A DNA stretch of 64,000 nucleotides from Mucilaginibacter arboris (lineage in GTDB: Bacteria; Bacteroidota; Bacteroidia; Sphingobacteriales; Sphingobacteriaceae), in contig NZ_WPIK01000016.1 of assembly GCF_009754915.1 (NCBI RefSeq), forward strand, positions 1 through 64,000, written 5' to 3'. Under the pieces are notes generated by a model, which saw only the letters and a list, made by a program, of their open reading frames with translations, had not been told where the DNA came from and did not search any database. The translations under genes and the position numbers were made by a program. Shown in pieces: positions 7,993 to 16,879 of the stretch; positions within the stretch are counted from its first letter, which is position 1, and every line of letters starts with the position of its first letter.

Positions 7993-8793
7993 ATGGACCC
8001 GCTTGCTGTATTAAAAAGAAATAATGTAAAAACTATTGGCAAGGGTTCCAAAACACTCCTTTTTGCGCATGGTTTCGGCTGTGACCAGAACGTATGGCAG
8101 TTCGTACTTGGCGCATTTACAGACGAATATAGGATCGTGCTTTTTGATTATACCGGTTCAGGAAATTCTGAGAAGAGCCGGTACGATTCAGCTAAATACG
8201 CCTCGATTGACGGTTACGTACAAGACGTACTGGATATCTGCGAGGCACTTGAATTAAAAGAGACGATATTCATCGGGCACTCGGTAAGTAGCATGGTGGG
8301 CCTGCTTGCTGCAATCAAAAATCCCGAGTATTTTGAAAAGCTAATTTTTATCGGACCCTCACCGCGTTACCTGAACGCGGAAAATTATGAAGGCGGTTTT
8401 GAGAAAGAAGACCTGGATAGTTTGTTTGAATTCATGGACAGCAACTACCTGGGCTGGTCGAGCGCGATGGCACCAGCCATTATGGGTAATGCTGACCGGC
8501 CCGAGCTGGGAACGTTGTTAACAAGTAATTTCTGTGCCACTGATCCGCAAATAGCCCGGGACTTTGCACGTGTTACCTTCTTTTCTGATAACCGTACCGA
8601 TTTGAAAAATTTGACAATCAAAAGCTTGACCCTGCAGTGCGCCCAGGATATTCTTGCTCCGCTCGAGGTTGGAAAATTCGTTCACGCCCACACGCCGGGA
8701 AACGAGATTGTGTTCTTAAAGGCAACAGGGCACTGCCCGCATATCTCTGCCCCGGATGAAACCATTAGGGCAATCAAAACATTTCTTAACTAA
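7993..8793 (+). CDS. RsbQ-like alpha/beta hydrolase
   Basis: 266 residues with an alpha/beta-hydrolase fold close to RsbQ of Bacillus and plant KAI2/D14 proteins: FAHGFGCDQNVWQ oxyanion region, nucleophile Ser97 in FIGHSVSSMVG, Asp219 in CAQDILAP, His247 in ATGHCPHISAPDE. RsbQ activates a PAS-domain phosphatase (RsbP) by processing an unknown small molecule. Here the next gene, 18 bp downstream, is a PAS histidine kinase, so the hydrolase probably makes or gates the ligand for that kinase. The catalytic triad is intact. Confidence 0.88.
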   Translation: MDPLAVLKRNNVKTIGKGSKTLLFAHGFGCDQNVWQFVLGAFTDEYRIVLFDYTGSGNSEKSRYDSAKYASIDGYVQDVLDICEALELKETIFIGHSVSSMVGLLAAIKNPEYFEKLIFIGPSPRYLNAENYEGGFEKEDLDSLFEFMDSNYLGWSSAMAPAIMGNADRPELGTLLTSNFCATDPQIARDFARVTFFSDNRTDLKNLTIKSLTLQCAQDILAPLEVGKFVHAHTPGNEIVFLKATGHCPHISAPDETIRAIKTFLN

Positions 8794-8811
8794 TTTATAA
8801 TAGATCAGCCT

Positions 8812-10281
8812 TTGCCTCAGCCCCCATATAAAGCAAGCCTCGACCCGCTTATTGACCTGGAGGCATTATATCAGCAGGCGCCCTGCGGCTACCTGTCCCT
8901 GTCTGCGGATGGAATCATTTTAAAAGTAAACCAAACGCTACAGCGCTGGCTTGGATTCAGCAATGACGGATTTATAGGGCAAAGTTTCATAACGCTTTTA
9001 ACGAAAGGCGGTAAGATGCATTACGAGATGTTTTTCCGGCCTATCCTTTCGTTAAAAAGCGAAGTGAAGGAACTGAGCTACGAATTGCGGAAGCATAACG
9101 GGCAGGTTCTTCCTGTTCTGCTAAGTGCGATAGCCATTAGGAATCAACAGGGCGAGATCACTCTCATTAACGTTGTTTTACTGGACATTACCGAGAGAAA
9201 GGTTTATGAGCGAGAAATCTTCCTATCGAAAAAAAGGGCTGAGAATGAAAAAAGGCATTTTCAGTTCATGGCTGACCAAGTCCCGGAGATGATCTGGCGG
9301 GCCTCGACCCGGGGCGAGCCGGAATATGTTAATGCCCGGTTTTGCCATTACTTCGCCTGCGGGCAGAATCAGGCCAGTTTTGCTTTCTTTGTCTCCAAAG
9401 TCCACCCGGAAGAAAAACGAAATCTGCTCAGACAGGTAAGTAAAAGCTTCCGCTTGGGAAAAGAACTATCGATAGCGTTACGACTGCTGAATACTTCTGG
9501 CAGCTACGAGTGGCACCTGTTGAAAGGAACTCTTTTTTTAAAGGAGGAAAACGACGATCAGGGCTGGTTTGGGACATGCACCAACACCGATTCTCATGTA
9601 TTGGCGTTGAAAGAAAAAGACGAATTTATCAATATTGCAAGTCATGAGTTAAAGACTCCTATTACAAGTCTGCTTGCGTCGATGCAGTTAATGGAGAAGC
9701 TTAAAGGTGATCCCCACTCGCCCATGCTACCCAGGTTAATTGGCCAGGTAGATAAAAACGTAAAACGGTTGAATGTTTTAGTGAGTGATCTGCTTAATGT
9801 TGGCCAGTTACGTGAAGGGCAGTTGGAACTCCATAAAGGCTTGTTTGATATTCGCAAACTGATCGAGGATTCTCTGGAACAGTTTCGCCTCAATGAAAAA
9901 GTCGAATTCATCGTACAGGGTGCCCAGGGGGCGTTAAAAGTGTTCGCCGACCCGGGGCGTACCGAGCAGGTCTTTGTGAATTTTGTCAATAATGCGCTCA
10001 AATATGCTTCCGGCAGTAAAACAATTATCATAAGTATAACGTACAGCTCAGCTGATGTCAAAGTTTCGGTATCAGATCATGGACCCGGTATCCCGGCTGA
10101 TAAACTGGATCAGCTATTTGACCGTTATTACCGCGTCAACCAGCCGGGAAGCAAGTACAAAGGCCTCGGCCTTGGCCTTTATATCTGTTCAGAAATCATC
10201 AAAAGACATAAAGGGCAAATTGGCGTAGAAAGCGAACTGGGTAAAGGTAGCACGTTTTGGTTCAGCCTTCCTTTACGATAA
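8812..10281 (+). CDS. Hybrid-less sensor histidine kinase with two PAS domains
   Basis: 489 residues from a TTG at 8812; the first ATG is at codon 69, inside PAS1, so a non-ATG start is required. Domains: PAS1 (about 18-130), PAS2 (about 145-262), HisKA with His278 in ASHELKTP, HATPase_c with N box VNFVNNALKYA, G1 DHGPGI and G2 GLGLGLYI. There are no membrane segments. It is closely coupled to the RsbQ-like hydrolase, which suggests that a PAS domain reads the hydrolase product. The C-terminal half is very similar to the kinase at 5874, pointing to duplication. Confidence 0.87.
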   Translation: MPQPPYKASLDPLIDLEALYQQAPCGYLSLSADGIILKVNQTLQRWLGFSNDGFIGQSFITLLTKGGKMHYEMFFRPILSLKSEVKELSYELRKHNGQVLPVLLSAIAIRNQQGEITLINVVLLDITERKVYEREIFLSKKRAENEKRHFQFMADQVPEMIWRASTRGEPEYVNARFCHYFACGQNQASFAFFVSKVHPEEKRNLLRQVSKSFRLGKELSIALRLLNTSGSYEWHLLKGTLFLKEENDDQGWFGTCTNTDSHVLALKEKDEFINIASHELKTPITSLLASMQLMEKLKGDPHSPMLPRLIGQVDKNVKRLNVLVSDLLNVGQLREGQLELHKGLFDIRKLIEDSLEQFRLNEKVEFIVQGAQGALKVFADPGRTEQVFVNFVNNALKYASGSKTIIISITYSSADVKVSVSDHGPGIPADKLDQLFDRYYRVNQPGSKYKGLGLGLYICSEIIKRHKGQIGVESELGKGSTFWFSLPLR

Positions 10282-10724
10282 AGACTGATCTCTCTATTAT
10301 TAAGTACAGTATCATTTTGCTCATGCTACCTCTTATGAGATTGCGAAAAGATGCTCTAAATCTCCTACTTAACATAACCCTAATTATAAGGCTGGTAGAA
10401 ATCACAGCACATTTTGAATTACATGAATTCCTTCGTTCTGATGCACGACTATATAATTTTTTAAAACGAATTACGCGAATAGGCACGGTGTCATGTAAAA
10501 CAGAGTAGCTGTATATTGTCTAATTTGAGAAAAAAAGCACTAATAATATTAATGATTTATTCTTTTTGCTGTAACATCAATAGCAAACCTAAGTTATAAT
10601 GTTTCCCTGTTTAACAATATTGCTGGATATATGTTGCTTTTGAGAAACATTCTTGCTTAAAGAAACATTATCGTTAAATGCACATTCTATTACAAAGGGG
10701 TTAATTAAAGTAAAAACTAAACGT
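10282..10724. other. Non-coding spacer holding a dif-like site
   Basis: No gene is supported on either strand. The notable element is the dif-like site at 10367-10394. The rest is AT-rich and shows no recognisable RNA or repeat. Confidence 0.5.
10367..10394 (+). repeat. dif-like XerC/XerD site 1
   Basis: An 11-bp arm ACTTAACATAA, a 6-bp spacer CCCTAA and an 11-bp arm starting TTATAAGG. The arm containing AACATAA is the complement of the well-conserved XerD half-site (TTATGTTAA) of bacterial dif sites. Three further copies in the window share both arms but differ in spacer, as expected for pdif sites. The similarity with site 2 extends beyond the core (TCTCCT before, GGTAGAAA after). Confidence 0.65.
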
Positions 10725-10940
10725 ATGAAAATGTCAGCTTTAAAGTTAATGATGATAGCAGGGGTAATGACGCTTGCTACCAGCTTCGCGGCAAACGCCA
10801 TTCCCGTAAAAGCATTTCCTTTCCAGGAGAGCCGGGATACCTTGAGAAAAGGTAAAACGGACACCACTAAAAAAGGTAAAAGAATGAAAAGAGATACTAC
10901 AGGTGAAAGAATAAAAACAGATACTGTAGCTAAAACCTAA
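10725..10940 (+). CDS. Small secreted basic protein of unknown function
   Basis: 71 residues from the ATG at 10725. Residues 1-30 form a signal peptide (MKMSALKLMMIAGVMTLATS then FAANAIPVKA). The mature part is short and made of Lys/Arg/Asp/Thr-rich near-repeats (KGKTDTTKKGK, KRDTTGERIKTDT). Such low-complexity exported peptides are frequent in Sphingobacteriaceae; no function is known. The reading frame could be extended to 10653 only by a non-ATG start. Confidence 0.6.
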   Translation: MKMSALKLMMIAGVMTLATSFAANAIPVKAFPFQESRDTLRKGKTDTTKKGKRMKRDTTGERIKTDTVAKT

Positions 10941-11073
10941 GCTTTATTTGAAAATTGTAACCTTGTAAAATCAATTGTAAAAAGGCGAAAAGGTTTGAAT
11001 TTAAACCGTTTGAATAGGTTTAGGCGTTTATAACAGCTGATAAAGAACGGTTTTTCAGGCACGCGCCCTGAAT

Positions 11074-12552
11074 TTATCTTTTGTCCTTTTTAAACCTGTT
11101 GAACTGCCAATGCACGCTAAGTAACCCACCAACATTGTTTGTGAAATTACCTGCATCGAGCGCAAACCCGGCAGAAACATTCAAACTTTTAGAAACGCTA
11201 TAATAGAGTTCTTGTAACGTATAATATTGCCCAAGAGACGGTCCGCTGTTTTGGAACTGGCCGTTTGTGTAAGTGAGCATGGTTTTGCCGGACAGCCTGT
11301 TTCCAAACCTGAGCAGAATGCCAATGTTTGCACCAACAATCTCATTATAAATGATATTGGAATTGCCGGGAAGGTTCGGACTGTTCCAGTTAAAGGGTTT
11401 AATCCCTCTTGCCTGGAAATACGGATAGAACTGCGCACGGTAGCGGTTGATAAATAGCGGCGTACCGATGATCCGGTTATCATATTCCCAGCCAGTTTTA
11501 TAATAACCATTGTTATAATAAGCCTGCCTTGCTGAAGCAGGCGTGTAGTTCTCCGCCTGTTTGGTATAAATAAATTCAAGCAATACTTTCTTTAAAATAG
11601 CATTTGGATTTTTGGTAGCAATGCTGAAACCGGATAGGTTATCGATGTTTTTAATGTTTACGCCCCAGGTTCCATCGAATGGGGTTTGGTGATAGAAATG
11701 CAGCAGCAAGTTCTTTGTTTCCAGGTCAAAGCCCAGTTCAACCAGGCCGCGCTCGTCCCCGGCACGATAAGATGCGGTTTTTGCATTTGGGTCAATGCCA
11801 GAACCATCATCAGCATTGTTTGTGGCGAATAATACGTTCGTAAACCCTTTAAACGAGCGGTCGAGCTGGATGCCGTCCCGTCTGCCACCCCATTCGACGT
11901 AATGTTGCGCCCCGACAAAGAATTTGAACTTCCTTTTTCCCGCACGCAGGTAAAGGTTTTTCTCGTGATAATAGGAATCCAAATAACGGTCCCGGCCTAA
12001 CCAACCGTGGCTCAATTCGCCTTTTACCTGTAACCATCCGTTCGTAAAAGGTACATCAACATAATCGGTAAGCGCAATACTGATTTGTGGGATCGGCAGG
12101 GCATTACCGCTTACACCCATTGACCCGGTAGATAAATCTTTATCAACTTCTCCTGGTATATCCTTGAAACGCCCGTACCTGATCTCCAGGTTTTTGTAAC
12201 CCGCTTTAATATACCCTTCCTGAAATACGATATCCTGAAAATGGTTGTTGTTAATCAGGTTAAGCCCGTATTTTACGTAAAAAGGGGCAGGTTTCATCGA
12301 AGCCACCGAATCCGTAGAAGTTCTGCGCCTTTTTCCAATCCAATGAATATTCGTAAACCCTGCATAGGTAGAAGCATCATACTGCTGGTCAGTAACCGCA
12401 CCCCATCGGTTTGATACCAGCCAAAGCGGTAGGTATCCTTGCTTCGCAGTTGTGCCGATAGAACCGGCGTTAAATTGTAGTGAGTCCAACAACTGACTGT
12501 AGCCAGGTATAGCAAAGAGGAACAGGATCAAAAAAAGTAGAAGTTTTCTCAT
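11074..12552 (-). CDS. Capsule assembly Wzi-family outer-membrane beta-barrel protein
   Basis: 492 residues with a cleavable signal peptide (MRKLLLFLILFLFAIPGYS). The body alternates short aromatic and polar strands typical of outer-membrane barrels and contains the family-like stretches QGYLPLWLVSNRWG, EIRYGRFKD and FVGAQHYVEWGG. Wzi proteins bind and organise capsular polysaccharide at the surface. No other capsule gene is in the window, so it may act on chromosomally encoded polysaccharide. The ending in strand plus Phe-rich residues fits barrel insertion. Confidence 0.75.
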   Translation of the reverse strand: MRKLLLFLILFLFAIPGYSQLLDSLQFNAGSIGTTAKQGYLPLWLVSNRWGAVTDQQYDASTYAGFTNIHWIGKRRRTSTDSVASMKPAPFYVKYGLNLINNNHFQDIVFQEGYIKAGYKNLEIRYGRFKDIPGEVDKDLSTGSMGVSGNALPIPQISIALTDYVDVPFTNGWLQVKGELSHGWLGRDRYLDSYYHEKNLYLRAGKRKFKFFVGAQHYVEWGGRRDGIQLDRSFKGFTNVLFATNNADDGSGIDPNAKTASYRAGDERGLVELGFDLETKNLLLHFYHQTPFDGTWGVNIKNIDNLSGFSIATKNPNAILKKVLLEFIYTKQAENYTPASARQAYYNNGYYKTGWEYDNRIIGTPLFINRYRAQFYPYFQARGIKPFNWNSPNLPGNSNIIYNEIVGANIGILLRFGNRLSGKTMLTYTNGQFQNSGPSLGQYYTLQELYYSVSKSLNVSAGFALDAGNFTNNVGGLLSVHWQFNRFKKDKR

Positions 12553-12681
12553 ATATCATTAAATAAAACCATCTTAAAAAATAACAGCATTCCCGGATTT
12601 TAGGAAGCACGGAAGCTTTAATCAATTCTTGCAACCAACAAATCCTGCTTTAAACGTTTAATAAAAAATCAACCATAAAAA

Positions 12682-13062
12682 ATGAGCTTACAAAGTAATT
12701 TAGAACGAGCAGCAAACGGCCTTGTCATGATGAGCGAGTCGGAATACCCCTTTGATTACATTAGCAGTGAGGAAACGGCGCTCAGCCCTGCTTTGGCCTT
12801 AAAATTAACAGGTAAGCCCGAAGGGACGCTCATTACAACGACTACCCTGGATTACCTGCTGCGCAACCTGACTGATCCTTCCTCGGGTTCGGTATCATCC
12901 GCTGAAGCCGAACAATACCAGCAAATGGCAGCGGCGCTAAAAGACAGTTTAAAGGAGCTGACCGTTTACCGTGTAGGCGATGTACAAGTGGATGTACTGA
13001 TCCTGGGACTTACTGCTGGAGGCAAAGTGGCTGGTATGCGTACTAAACTGATTGAAACATAA
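12682..13062 (+). CDS. NuiA-like nuclease inhibitor
   Basis: 126 residues resembling the Anabaena nuclease A inhibitor family (NuiA): the N-terminal SESEYPFDYIS and the C-terminal VYRVGDVQVDVLILGLTAGG ending in GMRTKLIET match the expected pattern and length. NuiA blocks NucA, a DNA/RNA non-specific endonuclease, by plugging its active site. The facing gene encodes just such an endonuclease, so this looks like a protective inhibitor kept in the cytoplasm (no signal peptide). Confidence 0.8.
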   Translation: MSLQSNLERAANGLVMMSESEYPFDYISSEETALSPALALKLTGKPEGTLITTTTLDYLLRNLTDPSSGSVSSAEAEQYQQMAAALKDSLKELTVYRVGDVQVDVLILGLTAGGKVAGMRTKLIET

Positions 13063-13080
13063 AAACTCATACACCTAATA

Positions 13081-13110
13081 AAAATCCTCCTGTTAAACCA
13101 GGAGGATTTT
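13081..13110. terminator. Bidirectional terminator between inhibitor and nuclease genes
   Basis: A perfect 12-bp stem, AAAATCCTCCTG with its complement, around a TTAAAC loop, with A-rich and T-rich flanks on both sides. It lies between two convergent genes and can end both transcripts. Confidence 0.85.
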
Positions 13111-13161
13111 TTGTTTGAATAGGTGCAGGAAGAGTCCGCGGATAACCAAAGCTGAACGCTC

Positions 13162-14586
13162 TTAGTTGCCCGAATCTTTTTTGGTTTCAATCGCATCCTG
13201 TACCGCTTGTGGCAGTGCTGAGAGTAGATTGTAGCCTGTTGCCGTTTCGATGTCCCTTACAGTTACGATATACTGCTTCCAATCTGAATTTATGCTATTT
13301 ATATTAGGGGTATTAACTGCAATAACACGCGTAGAAGATGTTACCCTTGATAAATCGCCGTTTCCAGTTGGCAAGATAACCGCCACTTTCCAAACATTGG
13401 ACGGCACGTTTACCTTTCCGCCATTGATGGTTGTAACCACATTGCTACTTGCAGAACCGACACCACCAGAACCATAAGAACCCATAATGATATAGACCTC
13501 GTTACCGGACAGCACCTGTGTCCTGAGATAGCTTTCCAGGTTTTCCCAGGTCTGCTGGTTATTTTGAGGCGCCTGCGGGATCATATTGGTCATCAGGAAA
13601 GTTGCCGAATTGGCATCCGTTGAACTCGTCCGGTCGCCGGAAGGGCAATTATGGCCCCGGTCAAAGCCCGAACCAGTATAACTGTTGTTCTGCACTTGAT
13701 ACCAACCCGTAGGCAGGCCGTTAAAGGCAGCAAAGTTGTCCTGGCGGGTAACAGCACCCGTAAAGTTGCTTGCATCCAAGTGCCAGCTCACCCAGTTTGG
13801 TTCTGCCCTCGACATACTGTAGCTTTCGATATAATAATGCTGGTCGATGAGGTAATTCTCCGGCGTTACGACCGTAGCTTGTGCACCTGATGGGTTACCC
13901 ATCAAAAGGTTACTGTTATCCCCGCTGACTGGAGGCGCATCAGCACCGGCAGTAGGTGTTCCCCTGCCTGGCGTTACACTGCCTGTACCGGTCGTATCTA
14001 CCGGGTTGGTATCCGTCCCGCCGATAATGATGCCGGAATCCCCGGTCCCTTTAAACGTAATATCGTCCAGGTTGATCCGGGTAGTTCCGGTCTTTTTGAT
14101 CTCGAAGCGGACTTTAGCCGTGGTGGTAACCTTAAAGGAATCGGTAACCAGTACCGTTCCTGTTTCGTTTATCGTTGAACCTAATTGCGTATAGGTTTTA
14201 CCGCCATCCGTTGACATAAGCAGTTGCCAGGTAGAATTCGCATCGTTACCAAACTTGGCATGCTTGATATAAAGTGTATTGAGGTTCATGACATCGAAAT
14301 CCATAGCCAGGTAGCCGGTACGCAAGCGTACTGATTTTGCGCCGTCTTTTGCATCTGTTGCCAGGTTACCAATCAGCGCGTCGTTAAACGTCCACTTACC
14401 AGTTGTCAGTTGTATGCTGTCAAGGGCATAAGCTGTTTTTGAACTGCTTTCAAAATCTTCAACAACAGAATAGGGCGTTGGGGGCGTTACTACCGGCGGG
14501 GGAGTAGGATCGGGAATGTCGTTTTGGATACACGAGGCAAGTGACAGGACAATTGCACTGTAAAAAAGTAAAAGTTTTGATTTCAT
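13162..14586 (-). CDS. Exported DNA/RNA non-specific endonuclease (NucA/NUC1 type), lipoprotein
   Basis: 474 residues from the ATG at 14586. A lipoprotein signal ends at LSLASC (Cys19), followed by a Pro-rich linker. Residues ~40-180 form a beta-sandwich-like adhesion or carbohydrate-binding type domain, then a Gly/Thr/Asp-rich linker. The C-terminal ~240 residues are the nuclease, with the catalytic DRGH motif in GFDRGHNCPSGDRT and the metal-binding asparagine region TFLMTNMIPQ. It would be anchored on the cell surface or periplasmic face and degrade DNA and RNA for nutrient or defence use. A NuiA-like inhibitor gene faces it. Confidence 0.87.
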   Translation of the reverse strand: MKSKLLLFYSAIVLSLASCIQNDIPDPTPPPVVTPPTPYSVVEDFESSSKTAYALDSIQLTTGKWTFNDALIGNLATDAKDGAKSVRLRTGYLAMDFDVMNLNTLYIKHAKFGNDANSTWQLLMSTDGGKTYTQLGSTINETGTVLVTDSFKVTTTAKVRFEIKKTGTTRINLDDITFKGTGDSGIIIGGTDTNPVDTTGTGSVTPGRGTPTAGADAPPVSGDNSNLLMGNPSGAQATVVTPENYLIDQHYYIESYSMSRAEPNWVSWHLDASNFTGAVTRQDNFAAFNGLPTGWYQVQNNSYTGSGFDRGHNCPSGDRTSSTDANSATFLMTNMIPQAPQNNQQTWENLESYLRTQVLSGNEVYIIMGSYGSGGVGSASSNVVTTINGGKVNVPSNVWKVAVILPTGNGDLSRVTSSTRVIAVNTPNINSINSDWKQYIVTVRDIETATGYNLLSALPQAVQDAIETKKDSGN

Positions 14587-14760
14587 AGAAAAAACCGGGG
14601 TAATGAACGTTTTTGCAAATAAAAGCATTATAGGTTAAGCCAGGGTTAACAAAGAAAGCCGGAGCGGAAAAATTTTCATACAAAAAGCAATCTATACAAA
14701 ACATAGGCCTGTCTGCGATATTAAATCTAACCACAGATTCGTGAAATTACTTCGTATGAG

Positions 14761-14794
14761 TTAACAATATTTCTAAATAATTAAATATTGTTAA
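14761..14794. promoter_or_regulatory. Perfect inverted repeat, candidate operator of the XRE gene
   Basis: TTAACAATATTT (14761-14772) and its exact complement AAATATTGTTAA (14783-14794) are separated by 10 bp, 36 bp before the XRE start at 14831. The spacing fits a dimeric regulator, most simply autoregulation. Confidence 0.5.
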
Positions 14795-14830
14795 TATATT
14801 TACTGCTCAAAAATAAGTTAGCGAGATAAT

Positions 14831-15154
14831 ATGGGCAATGTAAAGTTAAAGAAAAAGCTTAAAATGCTTCGCTATAACAATGGCTGGAGCCAGGAACAGG
14901 TCTCGACTGCCCTCGACATTTCAATACCGGCGTACTCTAAAATAGAAACAGGCATTACCGATATTAACCTTTCCCGATTAGAGCAGATCGCTGGGCTTTA
15001 CAACCTGAACGTCGTGCAGTTACTGACTGAAGAAGACCCGCAAGACTTCAAAGAGGTTGTCAAACTCAAAAACCAGCTTCGTCAGCGGGACGAAGAAATC
15101 ATGGCCTTACAGCGCGAACTGATCCGGTTTTATCGGTGGGAAAAGCAACTATAG
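14831..15154 (+). CDS. XRE-family regulator with coiled-coil tail (paralogue of 20079 gene)
   Basis: 107 residues: helix-turn-helix at about 5-60 (KLKMLRYNNGWSQEQVSTAL, then ISIPAYSKIETGITDINLS) and a C-terminal coiled coil (LKNQLRQRDEEIMALQREL). The block SIPAYSKIETGITD is also present in the protein encoded at 20079-20423, so these are duplicates. It has a perfect inverted repeat upstream. It sits directly before a dif-like site. Confidence 0.82.
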   Translation: MGNVKLKKKLKMLRYNNGWSQEQVSTALDISIPAYSKIETGITDINLSRLEQIAGLYNLNVVQLLTEEDPQDFKEVVKLKNQLRQRDEEIMALQRELIRFYRWEKQL

Positions 15155-15213
15155 CCAAAGTTGCTTTACAATAAAAACATTATCCGGTTATGAGAAAGGG
15201 TAGAAAACCTTTA

Positions 15214-15241
15214 ATTAAACATAACTCTAATTATCAGACAA
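15214..15241 (+). repeat. dif-like XerC/XerD site 2 (left edge of the defence block)
   Basis: Arm ATTAAACATAA, spacer CTCTAA, arm starting TTATCAGAC. The core AACATAA-N6-TTAT is identical to the other three sites; the outer bases are the most diverged of the four. It lies between the XRE gene and an unknown small gene. Confidence 0.5.
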
Positions 15242-15272
15242 ATTAATGAGGTAAATTAATGACAATTATCCA

Positions 15273-15530
15273 ATGGAAAAAGAACCTGGAGAATTTACAA
15301 GTTCGCGATTTTTAAACGAGCCGGTTACACAACTACTTTTAAAGTACGATGTTAATTATACAACAATTATGTGTGTTAGGGCACAATCAGAAACACACAA
15401 AATAAGTATTGAAGAATATATAAAAACATATAAAGTTCGCGATATGCTTAAATGGAGGAATTTAGGCATGAAAAAAGTGTATGCAATAGCTGAGGCATTA
15501 GAAAAAGAAGGCTACTGTCTATTTTTTTAA
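15273..15530 (+). CDS. Small protein of unknown function
   Basis: 85 residues, start at the ATG at 15273 about 30 bp after the dif-like site. The C-terminal 40 residues (LKWRNLGMKKVYAIAEALEK) have a helix-hairpin-helix look comparable to the C-terminal domain of RNA polymerase alpha, but the match is too short to name. The codon pattern and lack of an opposing frame make it plausible as a real gene. Confidence 0.45.
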   Translation: MEKEPGEFTSSRFLNEPVTQLLLKYDVNYTTIMCVRAQSETHKISIEEYIKTYKVRDMLKWRNLGMKKVYAIAEALEKEGYCLFF

Positions 15531-15740
15531 ATGCTTGATGGGCAACTTGTTTTCCTGCAAATTTCCGGTATTCACGATTTGATTATCATCGAGCCATTTT
15601 TCAAATAAAATAGGATCTGTAGGCGTATGATGTAATATTCTGCTATAATAAAGTAAAATAGTAAACAATGGCCGCCAGGACAGATCAAATAGGTAACCGC
15701 CGAAGGCGACAATTTTTGTTATATGCTAAAAATTTATTTT

Positions 15741-15773
15741 AAACAGGGTTAGCCATAATGGCTAACCCTGTTT
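15741..15773. terminator. Terminator of the ssb operon
   Basis: A perfect 14-bp stem (AAACAGGGTTAGCC and complement) with an ATAAT loop starts 7 bp after the ssb stop codon on the minus strand and is followed by T-rich sequence on that strand. Confidence 0.8.
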
Positions 15774-15780
15774 AAATTGG

Positions 15781-16116
15781 TCAACTGTTTTCCGCCTTTT
15801 CTTTACCATCAGCCAAAACAACAAGCTTGTCGGCAACAATCTTATAATTGTAGCTTTTGGTCTCGGCTTTTTCATAGTTGTCATTTCTTAAACCGCCTTC
15901 GATTAAAACCAAACTGCCTTTTTTAATAAGGTTGCCTGCAATTGTGGCAAGGCCGTTCCAGGCCACAATGTTGTGCCAGTCTGTAACTTCTTTTTCCTTG
16001 CCCACTTTTTCAGTGGTTGCAATAGGGAAGTTGACTACCGAACCGTTGTCAAGTGCTTTAACTTCTAAATCCTGGCCTACACGGCCGATTAGGGTAACTT
16101 TGTTGTAAGATTTCAT
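15781..16116 (-). CDS. ssb: Single-stranded DNA-binding protein, short form
   Basis: 111 residues forming one OB fold: NKVTLIGRVGQDLEVK at the start, then WHNIVAWNGLATIAGNLIKK, then KGSLVLIEGGLRNDNYE. The usual acidic C-terminal tip that recruits repair proteins is missing; it ends KEKAENS. It lies downstream of a small gene (16152-16370), and the pair shares an upstream palindrome with the XRE-like gene. A second SSB at 21197 has the normal tip. Confidence 0.9.
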   Translation of the reverse strand: MKSYNKVTLIGRVGQDLEVKALDNGSVVNFPIATTEKVGKEKEVTDWHNIVAWNGLATIAGNLIKKGSLVLIEGGLRNDNYEKAETKSYNYKIVADKLVVLADGKEKAENS

Positions 16117-16151
16117 TTCTTTAAAAATTTAGCTATAAATAAACTGGTGGA

Positions 16152-16370
16152 TTATGCGACTAATGACAGGGTAAGATTACCGGACTTTTTCTTGTTTAAG
16201 TGTGTGTTGTTTTTGTTTGAATAGCGTTCTACAAGATAAAAAACAGTAATATTTGAGTTTTGCACGATTGCCCATGCGGCCGTTAAAGCTTTGCGCCTGG
16301 TTATGTGTTTATCTTTTTGGATTTCATGGCTCAGTTTCATCAACCGGGTTTTGTTAGCTTGATTTTTCAT
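16152..16370 (-). CDS. Small conserved-looking protein in the ssb operon, function unknown
   Basis: 72 basic residues. The central part (MKLSHEIQKDKHITRRKALT then AAWAIVQNS) looks like a short helical DNA- or RNA-binding protein of the kind found beside ssb in Bacteroidota mobile elements. It is 35 bp ahead of ssb and shares its promoter. No domain is recognised. Confidence 0.55.
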   Translation of the reverse strand: MKNQANKTRLMKLSHEIQKDKHITRRKALTAAWAIVQNSNITVFYLVERYSNKNNTHLNKKKSGNLTLSLVA

Positions 16371-16879
16371 GTTTTAAAGATTAAATGTTCCTTGTTTCTT
16401 TCGTTATGTAAATATACAAATTTGTATATTAATATACAAGTATGATTATCATTTATTTTGATATTTTTCATTTTATTTTTTAAAAAAAATTTGTCGGAAA
16501 AGGGGCATTCCCACCTAAGCAACTTCTTCATCGGGCGCAGCAGATAAGCAACGAATGAGCGGAGGGATGAAATAATGGATCAGTTAACGGGCTATATTAC
16601 CTGTAGGCATTCTTTGATAAACAATGTTACTTCCAGGAAAAAGCAAGGGTTCAAACGTGCCAGGTTTAGCGGTAATTTATATCTTTTTTTTTGCTGTAAC
16701 TATAGTTTAACTACAATCTTTTTTTAGCAAAGCAACTCCTAAGCAAGCAGAGCCGTCAAGGGAATATGAAATAAATAGGGACGGGGGAAACGATGGGGAA
16801 TTTTTTTGTGAAAGCTTTTTACTGATGTAACAAAGCGGGGGAACATTGCTTTTAAAAAAGAATGCGATATGATCACATC
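16371..16879. other. Non-coding stretch upstream of the ssb operon
   Basis: Apart from the palindrome at 16411-16430, nothing recognisable is seen in these ~500 bases; no frame resembles a protein. Confidence 0.4.
16411..16430. promoter_or_regulatory. Perfect 20-bp palindrome, operator of the ssb operon
   Basis: AATATACAAATTTGTATATT is fully self-complementary and is followed by another half copy (AATATACAAG, 16431-16440). The same AATATACA / TGTATATT arms recur at 17226-17245 before the XRE-like gene, which suggests one repressor acts at both. Confidence 0.6.

Noticed and set aside
10257-10508. Frames on both strands after the second kinase
   Set aside because: They start inside the kinase gene and cross the dif-like site; no protein character.
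16411-16440. Palindrome before the ssb operon as a ninth octamer array
   Set aside because: Its TATACAA words are 19 bp apart and inverted, out of the 8-bp register, so it is treated as a separate operator.
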